From Hyperoodon ampullatus (lineage: Eukaryota; Chordata; Mammalia; Artiodactyla; Ziphiidae), in assembly GCA_949752795.1 (NCBI GenBank), contig OX457074.1, forward strand, positions 62,001-126,000: 64,000 nucleotides of DNA. Reading direction: 5' to 3'. Positions 22,151-34,250 of this stretch are shown in pieces. The notes under the pieces were generated by a model. The model was not told the origin of the DNA and did not search any database. It saw only the letters and a list, made by a program, of their open reading frames with translations. How positions within the stretch are numbered: position 1 is the stretch's first letter; each line of letters starts with the position of its first letter. The position numbers and the translations under genes are program-made.

Positions 22151-23510
22151 TCAGCCTTGCCGTTCCCTAACCCTAACCCTAGCCCGGAACGGAAACCCAC
22201 CGGCAGCCCCACACCTTAGCCTCCGCCGTACCCTCATCCTAATCCGTACGCGGACACTGACCCGCGCGTCCGCACGTGCCACGACCCTAGCACGTGTCCG
22301 CACCCTCACCCGTGCCCTCAGCCTTGCCGTTCCCTAACCCTAACCCTAGCCCGGAACGGAAACCCACCGGCAGCCCCACACCTTAGCCTCCGCCGTACCT
22401 TCATCCTAATCCGTACGCGGACACTGACCCGCGCGTCCGCACGTGCCCCGACCCTAGCACGTGTCCGCACCCTCACCTGTGCCCTCAGCCTTGCCGTTCC
22501 CTAACCCTAACCCTAGCCCGGAAGGGAAACCCACCGGCAGCCCCACACCTTAGCCTCCGCCGTACCCTCATCCTAATCCGTACGCGGACACTGACCCGCG
22601 TGTCCGCACGTGCCCCGACCCTAGAACGTGTCCGCACCCTCACCTGTGCCCTCAGCCTTGCCGTTCCCTAACCCTAACCCTAGCCCGGAACGGAAACCCA
22701 CCGGCAGCCCCACACCTTAGCCTCCGCCGTACCCTCATCCTAATCCGTACGCGGACACTGACCCACGCGTCCGCACGTGCCCCGACCCTAGCACGTGTCC
22801 GCACCCTCACCTGTGCCCTCAGCCTTGCCGTTCCCTAACCCTAACCCTAGCCCGGAACGGAAACCCACCGGCAGCCCCACACCTTAGCCTCCGCCGTACC
22901 CTCATCCTAATCCGTACGCGGACACTGACCCGCGCGTCCGCACGTGCCCCGACCCTAGCACGTGTCCGCACCCTCACCTGTGCCCTCAGCCTTGCCGTTC
23001 CCTAACCCTAACCCTAGCCCGGAACGGAAACCCACCGGCAGCCCCACACCTTAGCCTCCGCCGTACCCTCATCCTAATCCGTACGCGGACACTGATCCGC
23101 GAGTCCGCACGTGCCCCGAACCTAGCACGTGTCCGCACCCTCACCTGTGCCCTCAGCCTTGTCGTTCCCTAACCCTAACCCTAGCCCGGAACGGAAACCC
23201 ACCGGCAGCCCCACACCTTAGCCTCCGCCGTACCCTCATCCTAATCCGTACGCGGACACTGACCCGCGCGTCCGCACGTGCCCCGACGCTAGCACGTGTC
23301 CCCACCCTCACCTGTGCCCTCAGCCTTGCCGTTCCCTAACCCTAACCCTAGCCCGGAACGGAAACCCACCGGCAGCCCCACACCTTAGCCTCCACCGTAC
23401 CCTCATCCTAATCCGTACGCGGACAATAACCCGCGCGTCCGCACGTGCCCCGACCCTAGCACGTGTCCGCACCCTCACCTGTGCCCTCAGCCTTGCCGTT
23501 CCCTAACCCT

Positions 23511-26500
23511 AACCCTAGCCCGGATTGGAAACCCACCGGCAGCCCCACACCTTAGCCTCTGCCGTACCCTCATCCTAATCCGTACGCGGACAATAACCCG
23601 CGCGTCCGCACGTGCCCCGACCCTAGCACGTGTCCGCACCCTCACCTGTGCCCTCAGCCTTGCCGTTCCCTAACCCTAACCCTAGCCCGGAACGGAAACC
23701 CACCGGCAGCCCCACACCTTAGCCTCCGCCGTACCCTCATCCTAATCCGTACGCGGACACTGACCCGCGCGTCCGCACGTGCCCCGACCCTAGCACGTAT
23801 CTGCACCCTCCCCTGTGCCCTCAGCCTTGCCGTTCCCTAACCCTAACCCTAGCCCGGAAGGGAAACCCACCGGCAGCCCCACACCTTAGCCTCCGCCGTA
23901 CCCTCATCCTAATCCGTACGCGGACACTGACCCGCGCTTCCGCACGTGCCCCGACCCTAGCACGTGTCCGCACCCTCACCTGTGCCCTCAGCCTTGCCGT
24001 TCCCTAACCCTAACCCTAGCCCGGAACGGAAACCCACCGGCAGCCCCACACCTTAGCCTCCGCCGTACCCTCATCCTAATCCGTACGCGGACACTGACCC
24101 GCGCGTCCGCACGTGCCCCGACCCTAGCACGTGTCCGCACCCTCACCTGTGCCCTCAGCCTTGCCGTTCCCTAACCCTAACCCTAGCCCGGAACGGAAAC
24201 CCACCGGCAGCCCCACACCTTAGCCTCCGCCGTACCCTCATCTTAATCCGTACGCGGACACTGACCCGCGCGTCCGCACGTGCCCCGACCCTACCACGTG
24301 TCCGCACCCTCACCTGTTCCCTCAGCCTTGCCGTTCCCTAACCCTAACCCTAGCCCGGAACGGAAACCCACCGGCAGCCCCACACCTTAGCCTCCGCCAT
24401 ACCCTCATCCTAATCCGTACGCGGACACTGACCCGCGCGTTCGCACGTGCCCCGACCCTAGCACGTGTCCGCAACCTCACCTGTGCCCTCAGCCTTGCCG
24501 TTCCCTAACCCTAACCCTAGCCCGGAACGGAAACCCACCGGCAGCCCCACACCTTAGCCTCCGCCGTACCTTCATCCTAATCCGTACGCGGACACTGACC
24601 CGCGAGTCTGCACGTGCCCCGAACCTAGCACGTGTCCGCACCCTCACCTGTGCCCTCAGCCTTGCCGTTCCCTAACCCTAACCCTAGCCCGGAAGGGAAA
24701 CCCACCGGCAGCCCCACACCTTAGCCTCCGCCGTACCCTCATCCTAATCCGTACGCGGACACTGACCCGCGCGTCCGCACGTGCCCCGACCCTAGCACGT
24801 GTCCGCACCCTCACCTGTGCCCTCAGCCTTGCCGTTCCCTAACCCTAACCCTAGCCCGGAACGGAAACCCACCGGCAGCCCCACACCTTAGCCTCCGCCG
24901 TACCCTCATCCTAATCCGTACGCGGACACTGACCCGCGCGTCCGCACGTGCCCCGACCCTAGCACGTGTCCGCACCCTCACCTGTTCCCTCAGCCTTGCC
25001 GTTCCCTAACCCTAACCCTAGCCCGGAACGGAAACCCACCGGCAGCCCCACACCTTAGCCTCCGCCGTACCCTCATCCTAATCCGTACGCGGACACTGAC
25101 CCGCGCGTCCGCACGTGCCCCGACCCTAGCACGTGTCCGCATCCTCACCTGTGCCCTCAGCCTTGCCGTTCCCTAACCCTAACCCTAGCCCGGAACAGAA
25201 ACCCACCGGCAGCCCCACACCTTAGCCTCCGCCGTACCCTCATCCTAATCCGTACGCGGACACTGACCCGCGCGTCCGCACCTGCCCCGACCCTAGCACG
25301 TGTCCGCACCCTCACCTGTGCCCTCAGCTTTGCCGTTCCCTAACCCTAACCCTAGCCCGGAACGGAAACCCACCGGCAGCCCCACACCTTAGTCTCCGCC
25401 GTACCCTCATCCTAATCCGTACGCGGACACTGACCCGCGCGTCCGCACGTGCCCCGACCCTAGCACGTGTCCGCACCCTCACCTGTGCCCTTAGCATTGC
25501 AATTCCCTAACCCTAACCCTAGCCCGGAACGGAAACCCACCGGCAGCCTCACATCTTAGCCTCCGACGTACCCTGATCCTACTCCGTACGCGGACACTGA
25601 CCCGCGCTTCCGCACTTGCCCCGACCCTAGCACGTGTCCGCACCCTCACCTGTGCCCTCAGCCTTGCCGTTCCCTAACCCTAACCCTAGCCCGGAACGGA
25701 AACCCACCGGCAGCCCCACACCTTAGCCTCCGCCGTACCCTCATCCTAATCCGTACGCGGACACTGACCCGCGCGTCCGCACGTGCCACGACCCTAGCAC
25801 GTGTCCGCACCCTCACCCGTGCCCTCAGCCTTGCCGTTCCCTAACCCTAACCCTAGCCCGGAACGGAAACCCACCGGCAGCCCCACACCTTAGCCTCCGC
25901 CGTACCTTCATCCTAATCCGTACGCGGACACTGACCCGCGCGTCCGCACGTGCCCCGACCCTAGCACGTGTCCGCACCCTCACCTGTGCCCTCAGCCTTG
26001 CCGTTCCCTAACCCTAACCCTAGCCCGGAAGGGAAACCCACCGGCAGCCCCACACCTTAGCCTCCGCCGTACCCTCATCCTAATCCGTACGCGGACACTG
26101 ACCCGCGTGTCCGCACGTGCCCCGACCCTAGCACGTGTCCGCACCCTCACCTGTGCCCTCAGCCTTGCCGTTCCCTAACCCTAATCCTAGCCCGGAACGG
26201 AAACCCACCGGCAGCCCCACACCTTAGCCTCCGCCGTACCCTCATCCTAATCCGTACGCGGACACTGACCCACGCGTCCGCACGTGCCCCGACCCTAGCA
26301 CGTGTCCGCACCCTCACCTGTGCCCTCAGCCTTGCCGTTCCCTAACCCTAACCCTAGCCCGGAACGGAAACCCACCGGCAGCCCCACACCTTAGCCTCCG
26401 CCGTACCCTCATCCTAATCCGTACGCGGACACTGACCCGCGCGTCCGCACGTGCCCCGACCCTAGCACGTGTCCGCACCCTCACCTGTGCCCTCAGCCTT

Positions 26501-29171
26501 GCCATTCCCTAACCCTAACCCTAGCCCGGAACGGAAACCCACCGGCAGCCCCACACCTTAGCCTCCGCCGTACCCTCATCCTAATCCGTACGCGGACACT
26601 GACCCGCGAGTCCTCACGTGCCCCGAACCTAGCACGTGTCCGCACCCTCACCTGTGCCCTCAGCCTTGTCGTTCCCTAACCCTAACCCTAGCCCGGAACG
26701 GAAACCCACCGGCAGCCCCACACCTTAGCCTCCGCCGTACCCTCATCCTAATCCGTACGCGGACACTGACCCGCGCGTCCGCACGTGCCCCGACCCTAGC
26801 ACGTGTCCCCACCCTCACCTGTGCCCTCAGCCTTGCCGTTCCCTAACCCTAACCCTAGCCCGGAACGGAAACCCACCGGCAGCCCCACACCTTAGCCTCC
26901 ACCGTACCCTCATCCTAATCCGTACGCGGACACTGACCCGCGCGTCCGCACGTGCCCCGACCCTAGCACGTGTCCGCACCCTCACCTGTGCCCTCAGCCT
27001 TGCCGTTCCCTAACCCTAACCCTAGCCCGGAAGGGAAACCCACCGGCAGCCCCACACCTTAGCCTCCGCCGTACCCTCATCCTAATCCGTACGCGGACAC
27101 TGACCCGCGCGTCCGCACGTGCCCCGACCCTAGCACGTGTCCGCACCCTCACCTGTGCCCTCAGCCTTGCCGTTCCCTAACCCTAACCCTAGCCCGGAAC
27201 GGAAACCCACCGGCAGCCCCACACCTTAGCCTCCGCCATACCCTCATCCTAATCCGTACGCGGACACTGACCCGCGCGTTCGCACGTGCCCCGACCCTAG
27301 CACGTGTCCGCAACCTCACCTGTGCCCTCAGCCTTGCCGTTCCCTAACCCTAACCCTAGCCCGGAACGGAAACCCATCGGCAGCCCCACACCTTAGCCTC
27401 CGCCGTACCTTCATCCTAATCCGTACGCGGACACTGACCCGCGAGTCTGCACATGCCCCGAACCTAGCACGTGTCCGCACCCTCACCTGTGCCCTCAGCC
27501 TTGCCGTTCCCTAACCCTAACCCTAGCCCGGAAGGGAAACCCACCGGCAGCCCCACACCTTAGCCTCCGCCGTACCCTCATCCTAATCCGTACGCGGACA
27601 CTGACCCGCGCGTCCGCACGTGCCCCGACCCTAGCACCTGTCCGCACCCTCACCTGTGCCCTCAGCCTTGCCGTTCCCTAACCCTAACCCTAGCCCGGAA
27701 CGGAAACCCACCGGCAGCCCCACACCTTAGCCTCCGCCGTACCCTCATCCTAATCCGTACGCGGACACTGACCCGCGCGTCCGCACGTGCCCCGACCCTA
27801 GCACGTGTCCGCACCCTCACCTGTTCCCTCAGCCTTGCCGTTCCCTAACCCTAACCCTAGCCCGGAACGGAAACCCACCGGCAGCCCCACACCTTAGCCT
27901 CCGCCGTACCCTCATCCTAATCCGTACGCGGACACTGACCCGCGCGTCCGCACGTGCCCCGACCCTAGCACGTGTCCGCACCCTCACCTGTGCCCTCAGC
28001 CTTGCCGTTCCCTAACCCTAACCCTAGCCCGGAACGGAAACCCACCGGCAGCCCCACACCTTAGCCTCCGCCGTACCCTCATCTTAATCCGTACGCGGAC
28101 ACTGACCCGCGCGTCCGCACCTGCCCCGACCCTAGCACGTGTCCGCACCCTCACCTGTGCCCTCAGCTTTGCCGTTCCCTAACCCTAACCCTAGCCCGGA
28201 ACGGAAACCCACCGGCAGCCCCACACCTTAGTCTCCGCCGTACCCTCATCCTAATCCGTACGCGGACACTGACCCGCGCGTCCGCACGTGCCCCGACCCT
28301 AGCACGTGTCCGCACCCTCACCTGTGCCCTTAGCATTGCAATTCCCTAACCCTAACCCTAGCCCGGAACGGAAACCCACCGGCAGCCTCACACCTTAGCC
28401 TCCGACGTACCCTGATCCTACTCCGTACGCGGACACTGACCCGCGCTTCCGCACTTGCCCCGACCCTAGCACGTGTCCGCACCCTCACCTGTGCCCTCAG
28501 CCTTGCCGTTCCCTAACCCTAACCCTAGCCCGGAACGGAAACCCACCGGCAGCCCCACACCTTAACCTCCGCCGTACCCTCATCCTAATCCGTACGCGGA
28601 CACTGACCCGCGCGTCCGCACGTGCCACGACCCTAGCACGTGTCCGCACCCTCACCCGTGCCCTCAGCCTTGCCGTTCCCTAACCCTAACCCTAGCCCGG
28701 AACGGAAACCCACCGGCAGCCCCACACCTTAGCCTCCGCCGTACCTTCATCCTAATCCGTACGCGGACACTGACCCGCGCGTCCGCACGTGCCCCGACCC
28801 TAGCACGTGTCCGCACCCTCACCTGTGCCCTCAGCCTTGCCGTTCCCTAACCCTAACCCTAGCCCGGAAGGGAAACCCACCGGCAGCCCCACACCTTAGC
28901 CTCCGCCGTACCCTCATCCTAATCCGTACGCGGACACTGACCCGCGTGTCCGCACGTGCCCCGACCCTAGCACGTGTCCGCACCCTCACCTGTGCCCTCA
29001 GCCTTGCCGTTCCCTAACCCTAATCCTAGCCCGGAACGGAAACCCACCGGCAGCCCCACACCTTAGCCTCCGCCGTACCCTCATCCTAATCCGTACGCGG
29101 ACACTGACCCACGCGTCCGCACGTGCCCCGACCCTAGCACGTGTCCGCACCCTCACCTGTGCCCTCAGCCT
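23511..29171 (+). repeat. Segmental block B, copy 2
   Basis: Copy of about 3.64-9.3 kb. Anchors: CGGATTGG at 23521, GGACAATAAC at 23588, GCCATACC at 24396 and 27235, AATCCTAG near 26182. The match ends between the CCCACGCG monomer at about 29.11 kb and 29.20 kb, where copy 1 has AACCAACCGG and this copy has the consensus. Confidence 0.8.
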
Positions 29172-29850
29172 TGCCGTTCCCTAACCCTAACCCTAGCCCG
29201 GAACGGAAACCCACCGGCAGCCCCACACCTTAGCCTCCGCCGTACCCTCATCCTAATCCGTACGCGGACACTGACCCGCGCGTCCGCACGTGCCCCGACC
29301 CTAGCACGTGTCCGCACCCTCACCTGTGCCCTCAGCCTTGCCGTTCCCTAACCCTAACCCTAGCCCGGAACGGAAACCCACCGGCAGCCCCACACCTTAG
29401 CCTCCGCCGTACCCTCATCCTAATCCGTACGCGGACACTGACCCGCGAGTCCGCACGTGCCCCGAACCTAGCACGTGTCCGCACCCTCACCTGTGCCCTC
29501 AGCCTTGTCGTTCCCTAACCCTAACCCTAGCCCGGAACGGAAACCCACCGGCAGCCCCACACCTTAGCCTCCGCCGTACCCTCATCCTAATCCGTACGCG
29601 GACACTGACCCGCGCGTCCGCACGTGCCCCGACCCTAGCACGTGTCCCCACCCTCACCTGTGCCCTCAGCCTTGCCGTTCCCTAACCCTAACCCTAGCCC
29701 GGAACGGAAACCCACCGGCAGCCCCACACCTTAGCCTCCACCGTACCCTCATCCTAATCCGTACGCGGACACTGACCCGCGCGTCCGCACGTGCCCCGAC
29801 CCTAGCACGTGTCCGCACCCTCACCTGTGCCCTCAGCCTTGCCGTTCCCT
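24361..29850 (+). repeat. 17-monomer higher-order unit, two tandem copies
   Basis: The same ordered variants as 4.49-7.33 kb occur twice at 2,839-bp spacing: GCCATACC at 24396 and 27235, GCGAGTCC near 26606 and 29447, CCTCCACCG near 26.89 and 29.73 kb. The match is lost near 29.85 kb, where GGAAGGG is expected and GGAACGG is found. Confidence 0.75.
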
Positions 29851-29879
29851 AACCCTAACCCTAGCCCGGAACGGAAACC

Positions 29880-31140
29880 CACCGGCAGCCCCACACCTTA
29901 GCCTCCGCCGTACCCTCATCCTAATCCGTACGCGGACACTGACCCACGCGTCCGCACGTGCCCCGACCCTAGCACGTGTCCGCACCCTCACCTGTGCCCT
30001 CAGCCTTGCCGTTCCCTAACCCTAAACCTAGCCCGGACGGGAAACCCACCGGCAGCCCCACACCTTAGCCTCCGCCGTACGCTCATCCTAATCCGTACGC
30101 GGACACTGACCCGCGCGTCCGCACGTGCCCCGACCCTAGCACGTGTCCGCACCCTCACCTGTGCCCTCAGCCTTGCCGTTCCCTAACCCTAACCCTAGCC
30201 CGGAACGGAAACCCACCGGCAGCCCCACACCTTAGCCTCTGCCGTACCCTCATCCTAATCCGTACGCGGACACTGACCCGCGCGTCCGCACATGCCCCGA
30301 CCCTAGCACGTGTCCGCACCCTCACCTGTGCCCTCAGCCTTGCCGTTCCCTAACCCTAAACCTAGCCCGGAAGGGAAACCCACCGGCAGCCCCACACCTT
30401 AGCCTCCGCCGTACCCTCATCCTAATCCGTACGCGGACACTGACCCGCGCGTCCGCACCTGCCCCAACCCTAGCACGTGTCCGCACCCTCACCTGTGCCC
30501 TCAGCCTTGCCGTTCCCTAACCCTAACCCTAGCCCGGAACGGAAACCCACCGGCAGCCCCACACCTTAGCCTCCGCCGTACCCTCATCCTAATCCGTACG
30601 CGGACACTGACCCGCGCGTCCGCACGTGCCCCGACCCTAGCACGTGTCCGCACCCTCACCTGTGCCCTCAGCCTTGCCGTTCCCTAACCCTAACCCTAGC
30701 CCGGAAGGGAAAGCCACCGGCAGCCCCACACCTTACCCTCCGCCGTACCCTCATCCTAATCCGTACGCGGACACTGACCCGCGTGTCCGCACGTGCCCCG
30801 ACCCTAGCACGTGTCCGCACCCTCACCTGTGCCCTCAGCCTTGCCGTTCCCTAACCCTAACCCTAGCCCGGAACGGAAACCCACCGGCAGCCCCACACCT
30901 TAGCCTCCGCCGTACCCTCATCCTAATCCGTACGCGGACACTGACCCACGCGTCCGCACGTGCCCCGACCCTAGCACGTGTCCGCACCCTCACCTGTGCC
31001 CTCAGCCTTGCCGTTCCCTAACCCTAACCCTAGGCCGGAACGGAAACCCACCGGCAGCCCCTCACCTTAGCCTCCGCCGTACCCTCATCCTAATCCGTAC
31101 GCGGACACTGACCCGTGCGTCCGCACGTGCCCCGACCCTA
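29880..31140 (+). repeat. Segmental block F, copy 1
   Basis: Matches 40.40-41.66 kb at offset 10,521 bp (63 monomers): AAACCTAGCCCGGACGGG near 30024, GTACGCTCATCC at 30081 and CCCCTCACC near 31060. One stretch near 30.7 kb (GGGAAAGCC, CCTTAC) is not shared, so the block is patchy. Confidence 0.65.
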
Positions 31141-31966
31141 GCACGTGTCCGCACCCTCACCTGTGCCCTCAGCCTTGCCGTTCCCTAACCCTAACCCTAG
31201 CCCGGACGGGAAACCCACCGGCAGACCCACACCTTAGCCTCCGCCGTACCCTGATCCTAATCCGTACGCAGACACTGACCCGCGCGTCCGCACGTGCCCC
31301 GACCCTAGCACGTGTCCGCACCCTCACCTGTGCCCTCAGCCTTGCCGTTCCCTAACCCTAACCCTAGCCCGGAACGGAAACCCACCGGCAGCCCCGCACC
31401 TTAGCCTCCGCCGTACCCTCATCCTAATCCGTACGCGGACACTGACCCGCGCGTCCGCACGTGCCCCGACCCTAGCACGTGTCCGCACCCTCACCTGTGC
31501 CCTCAGCCTTGCCGTTCCCTAACCCTAACCCTAGCCCGGAACGGAAACCCACCGGCAGCCCCGCACCTTAGCCTCCGCCGTACCCTCATCCTAATCCGTA
31601 CGCGGACACTGACCCGCGCGTCCGCACGTGCCCCGACCCTAGCACGTGTCCGCACCCTCACCTGTGCCCTCAGCCTTGCCGTTCCCTAACCCTAACCCTA
31701 GCCCGGAACAGAAACCCACCGGCAGCCCCACACCTTAGCCTCCGCCGTACCCTCATCCTAATCCGTACGCGGACACTGACCCGCGCGTCCGCACGTGCCC
31801 CGACCCTAGCACGTGTCCGCACCCTCACCTGTGCCCTCAGCCTTGCCGTTCCCTAACCCTAACCCTAGCCCGGAAGGGAAAGCCACCGGCAGCCCCACAC
31901 CTTAGCCTCCGCCGTACCCTCATCCTAATCCGTACGCGGACACTGACCCGCGTGTCCGCACGTGCC

Positions 31967-33557
31967 CCGACCCTAGCACGTGTCCGCACCCTCACCTGTG
32001 CCCTCAGCCTTGCCGTTCCCTAACCCTAACCCTAGCCCGGAACAGAAACCCACCGGCAGCCCCACACCTTAGCCTCCGCCGTACCCTCATCCTAATCCGT
32101 ACGCGGACACTGACCCGCGCGTCCGCACGTGCCCCGAACCTAGCACGTGTCCGCACCCTCACCTGTGCCCTCAGCCTTGTCGTTCCCTAACCCTAACCCT
32201 AGCCCGGAACGGAAACCCACCGGCAGCCCCACACCTTAGCCTCCGCCGTACCCTCATCCTAATCCGTACGCGGACACTGACCCGCGCGTCCGCACGTGCC
32301 CCGACCCTAGCACGTGTCCGCACCCTCACCTGTGCCCTCAGCCTTGCCGTTCCCTAACCCTAAACCTAGCCCGGACGGGAAACCCACCGGCAGCCCGACA
32401 CCTTAGCCTCCGCCGTACACTCATCCTAATCCGTACGCGGACAATGACCCGCGCGTCCGCACGTGCCCCGACCCTAGCACGTGTCCGCACCCTCACCTGT
32501 GCCCTCAGCCTTGCCGTTCCCTAACCCTAACCCTAGCCCGGAACGGAAACCCACGGGCATCCCCAAACCTTAGCCTCCGCCGTACCCTCATCCTAATCCG
32601 TACGCGGACACTGACCCGCGCGTCCGCACGTGCCCCGACCCTAGCACGTGTCCGCACCCTCACCTGTGCCCTCAGCCTTGCAATTCCCTAACCCTAACCC
32701 TAGCCCGGAACGGAAACCCACCGGCAGCCTCACACCTTAGCCTCCGACGTACCCTGATCCTAATCCGTACGCGGACACTGACCCGCGCTTCCGCACGTGC
32801 CCCGACCCTAGCACGTGTCCGCACCCTCACCTGTGCCCTCAGCCTTGCCGTTCCCTAACCCTAACCCTAGCCCGGAACGGAAACCCACCGGCAGCCCCAC
32901 ACCTTAGCCTCTGCCGTACCCTGATCCTACTCCGTACGCGGACACTGACCCGCGCGTCCGCACATGCCCCGACCCTAGCACGTGTCCGCACCCTCACCTG
33001 TGCCCTCAGCCTTGCCGTTTCCTAACCCTAACCCTAGCCCGGAACGGAAACCCACCGGCAGCCCCACACCTTAGCCTCCGCCGTACCTTCATCCTAATCC
33101 GTACGCGGACACTGACCCGCGCGTCCGCACGTGCCCCGACCCTAGCACGTGTCCGCACCCTCTCCTGTGCCCTCAGCCTTGCCGTTCCCTAACCCTAACC
33201 CTAGACCGGATCGGAAACCCACCGGCAGCCCCACACCTTACCCTCCGCCGTACCCTCATCCTAATCCGTACGCGGACACTGACCCGCGCGTCCGCACGTG
33301 CCCCGACCCTAGCACGTGTCCGCACCCTCACCTGTGCCCTCAGCCTTGCCGTTCCCTAACCCTAAACCTAGCCCGGAACGGAAACCCACCGGCAGCCCCA
33401 CACCTTAGCCTCCGCCGTACCCTCATCCTAATCCGTACGCGGACACTGACCCGCGCGTCCGCACGTGCCCCGACCCTAGCACGTGTCCGCACCCTCACCT
33501 GTGCCCTCAGCCTTGCCGTTCCCTAACCCTAACCCTAGCCCGGAACGGAAACCAACC
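31967..33557 (+). repeat. Segmental block D, copy 2
   Basis: Copy of 15.1-16.69 kb with private changes such as CCCGACACC near 32398, CCAAACC near 32565 and CTGATCCTACTCC near 32930. Upstream of 31.9 kb the best offset changes to 17,034 bp, one monomer more, showing a one-monomer gain or loss at the edge. Confidence 0.75.
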
Positions 33558-34208
33558 GGCAGCCTCACACCTTAGCCTCTGAAGTACCCTCATCCTAATC
33601 CGTACGCGGACACTGACCCGCGCGTCCGCACGTGCCCCGACCCTAGCACGTGTCCGCACCCTCACCTGTGCCCTCAGCCTTGCCGTTCCCTAACCCTAAA
33701 CCTAGCCCGGAACGGAAACCCACCGGCAGCCCCACACCTTAGCCTCCGCCGTACCCTCATCCTAATCCGTACACGGACACTGACCCGCGTGTCCGCACGT
33801 GCCCCGACCCTTGCACGTGTCCGCACCCTCACCTGTGCCCTCAGCCTTGCCGTTCCCTAACCCTAACCCTAGCCCGGAACGGAAACCAACCGGCAGCCTC
33901 ACACCTTAGCCTCTGAAGTACCCTCATCCTAATCCGTACGCGGACACTGACCCGCGCGTCCGCACGTGCCCCGACCCTAGCACGTGTCCGCACCCTCACC
34001 TGTGCCCTCAGCCTTGCCGTTCCCTAACCCTAACCCTAGCCCGGAACGGAAACCCACCGGCAGCCCCACACCTTAGCCTCCGCCGTACCCTCATCCTTAT
34101 CCGTACGCGGACACTGACCCGCGCGTCCGCACGTGCCCCGACCCTAGCACGTGTCCGCACCCTCACCTGTGCCCTCAGCCTTGCAATTCCCTAACCCTAA
34201 CCCTAGCC
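33541..34208 (+). repeat. Local two-monomer tandem duplication
   Basis: The rare AACCAACCGG / CTCTGAAGTACC monomer occurs at 33552 and again at 33886, 334 bp (two monomers) apart. The offset to the related 16.7-17.0 kb region changes from 16,867 to 17,201 bp across this place, exactly the two extra monomers. Confidence 0.75.
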
Positions 34209-34250
34209 CGGAACGGAAACCCACCGGCAGCCTCACACCTTAGCTTCCGA

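Larger units (their letters stand above)
16365..23404 (+). repeat. Segmental block A, copy 2
   Basis: Copy of 1-7040. The match stops between 23,394 (CCTCCACCG shared) and 23,420, where GGACAATAACCC appears instead of GGACACTGACCC. Private changes include CTAGGACG near 20285 and CTAGAACG near 22622. It lacks the AATCCTAG change present at the matching site (about 6311) of copy 1. Confidence 0.85.
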
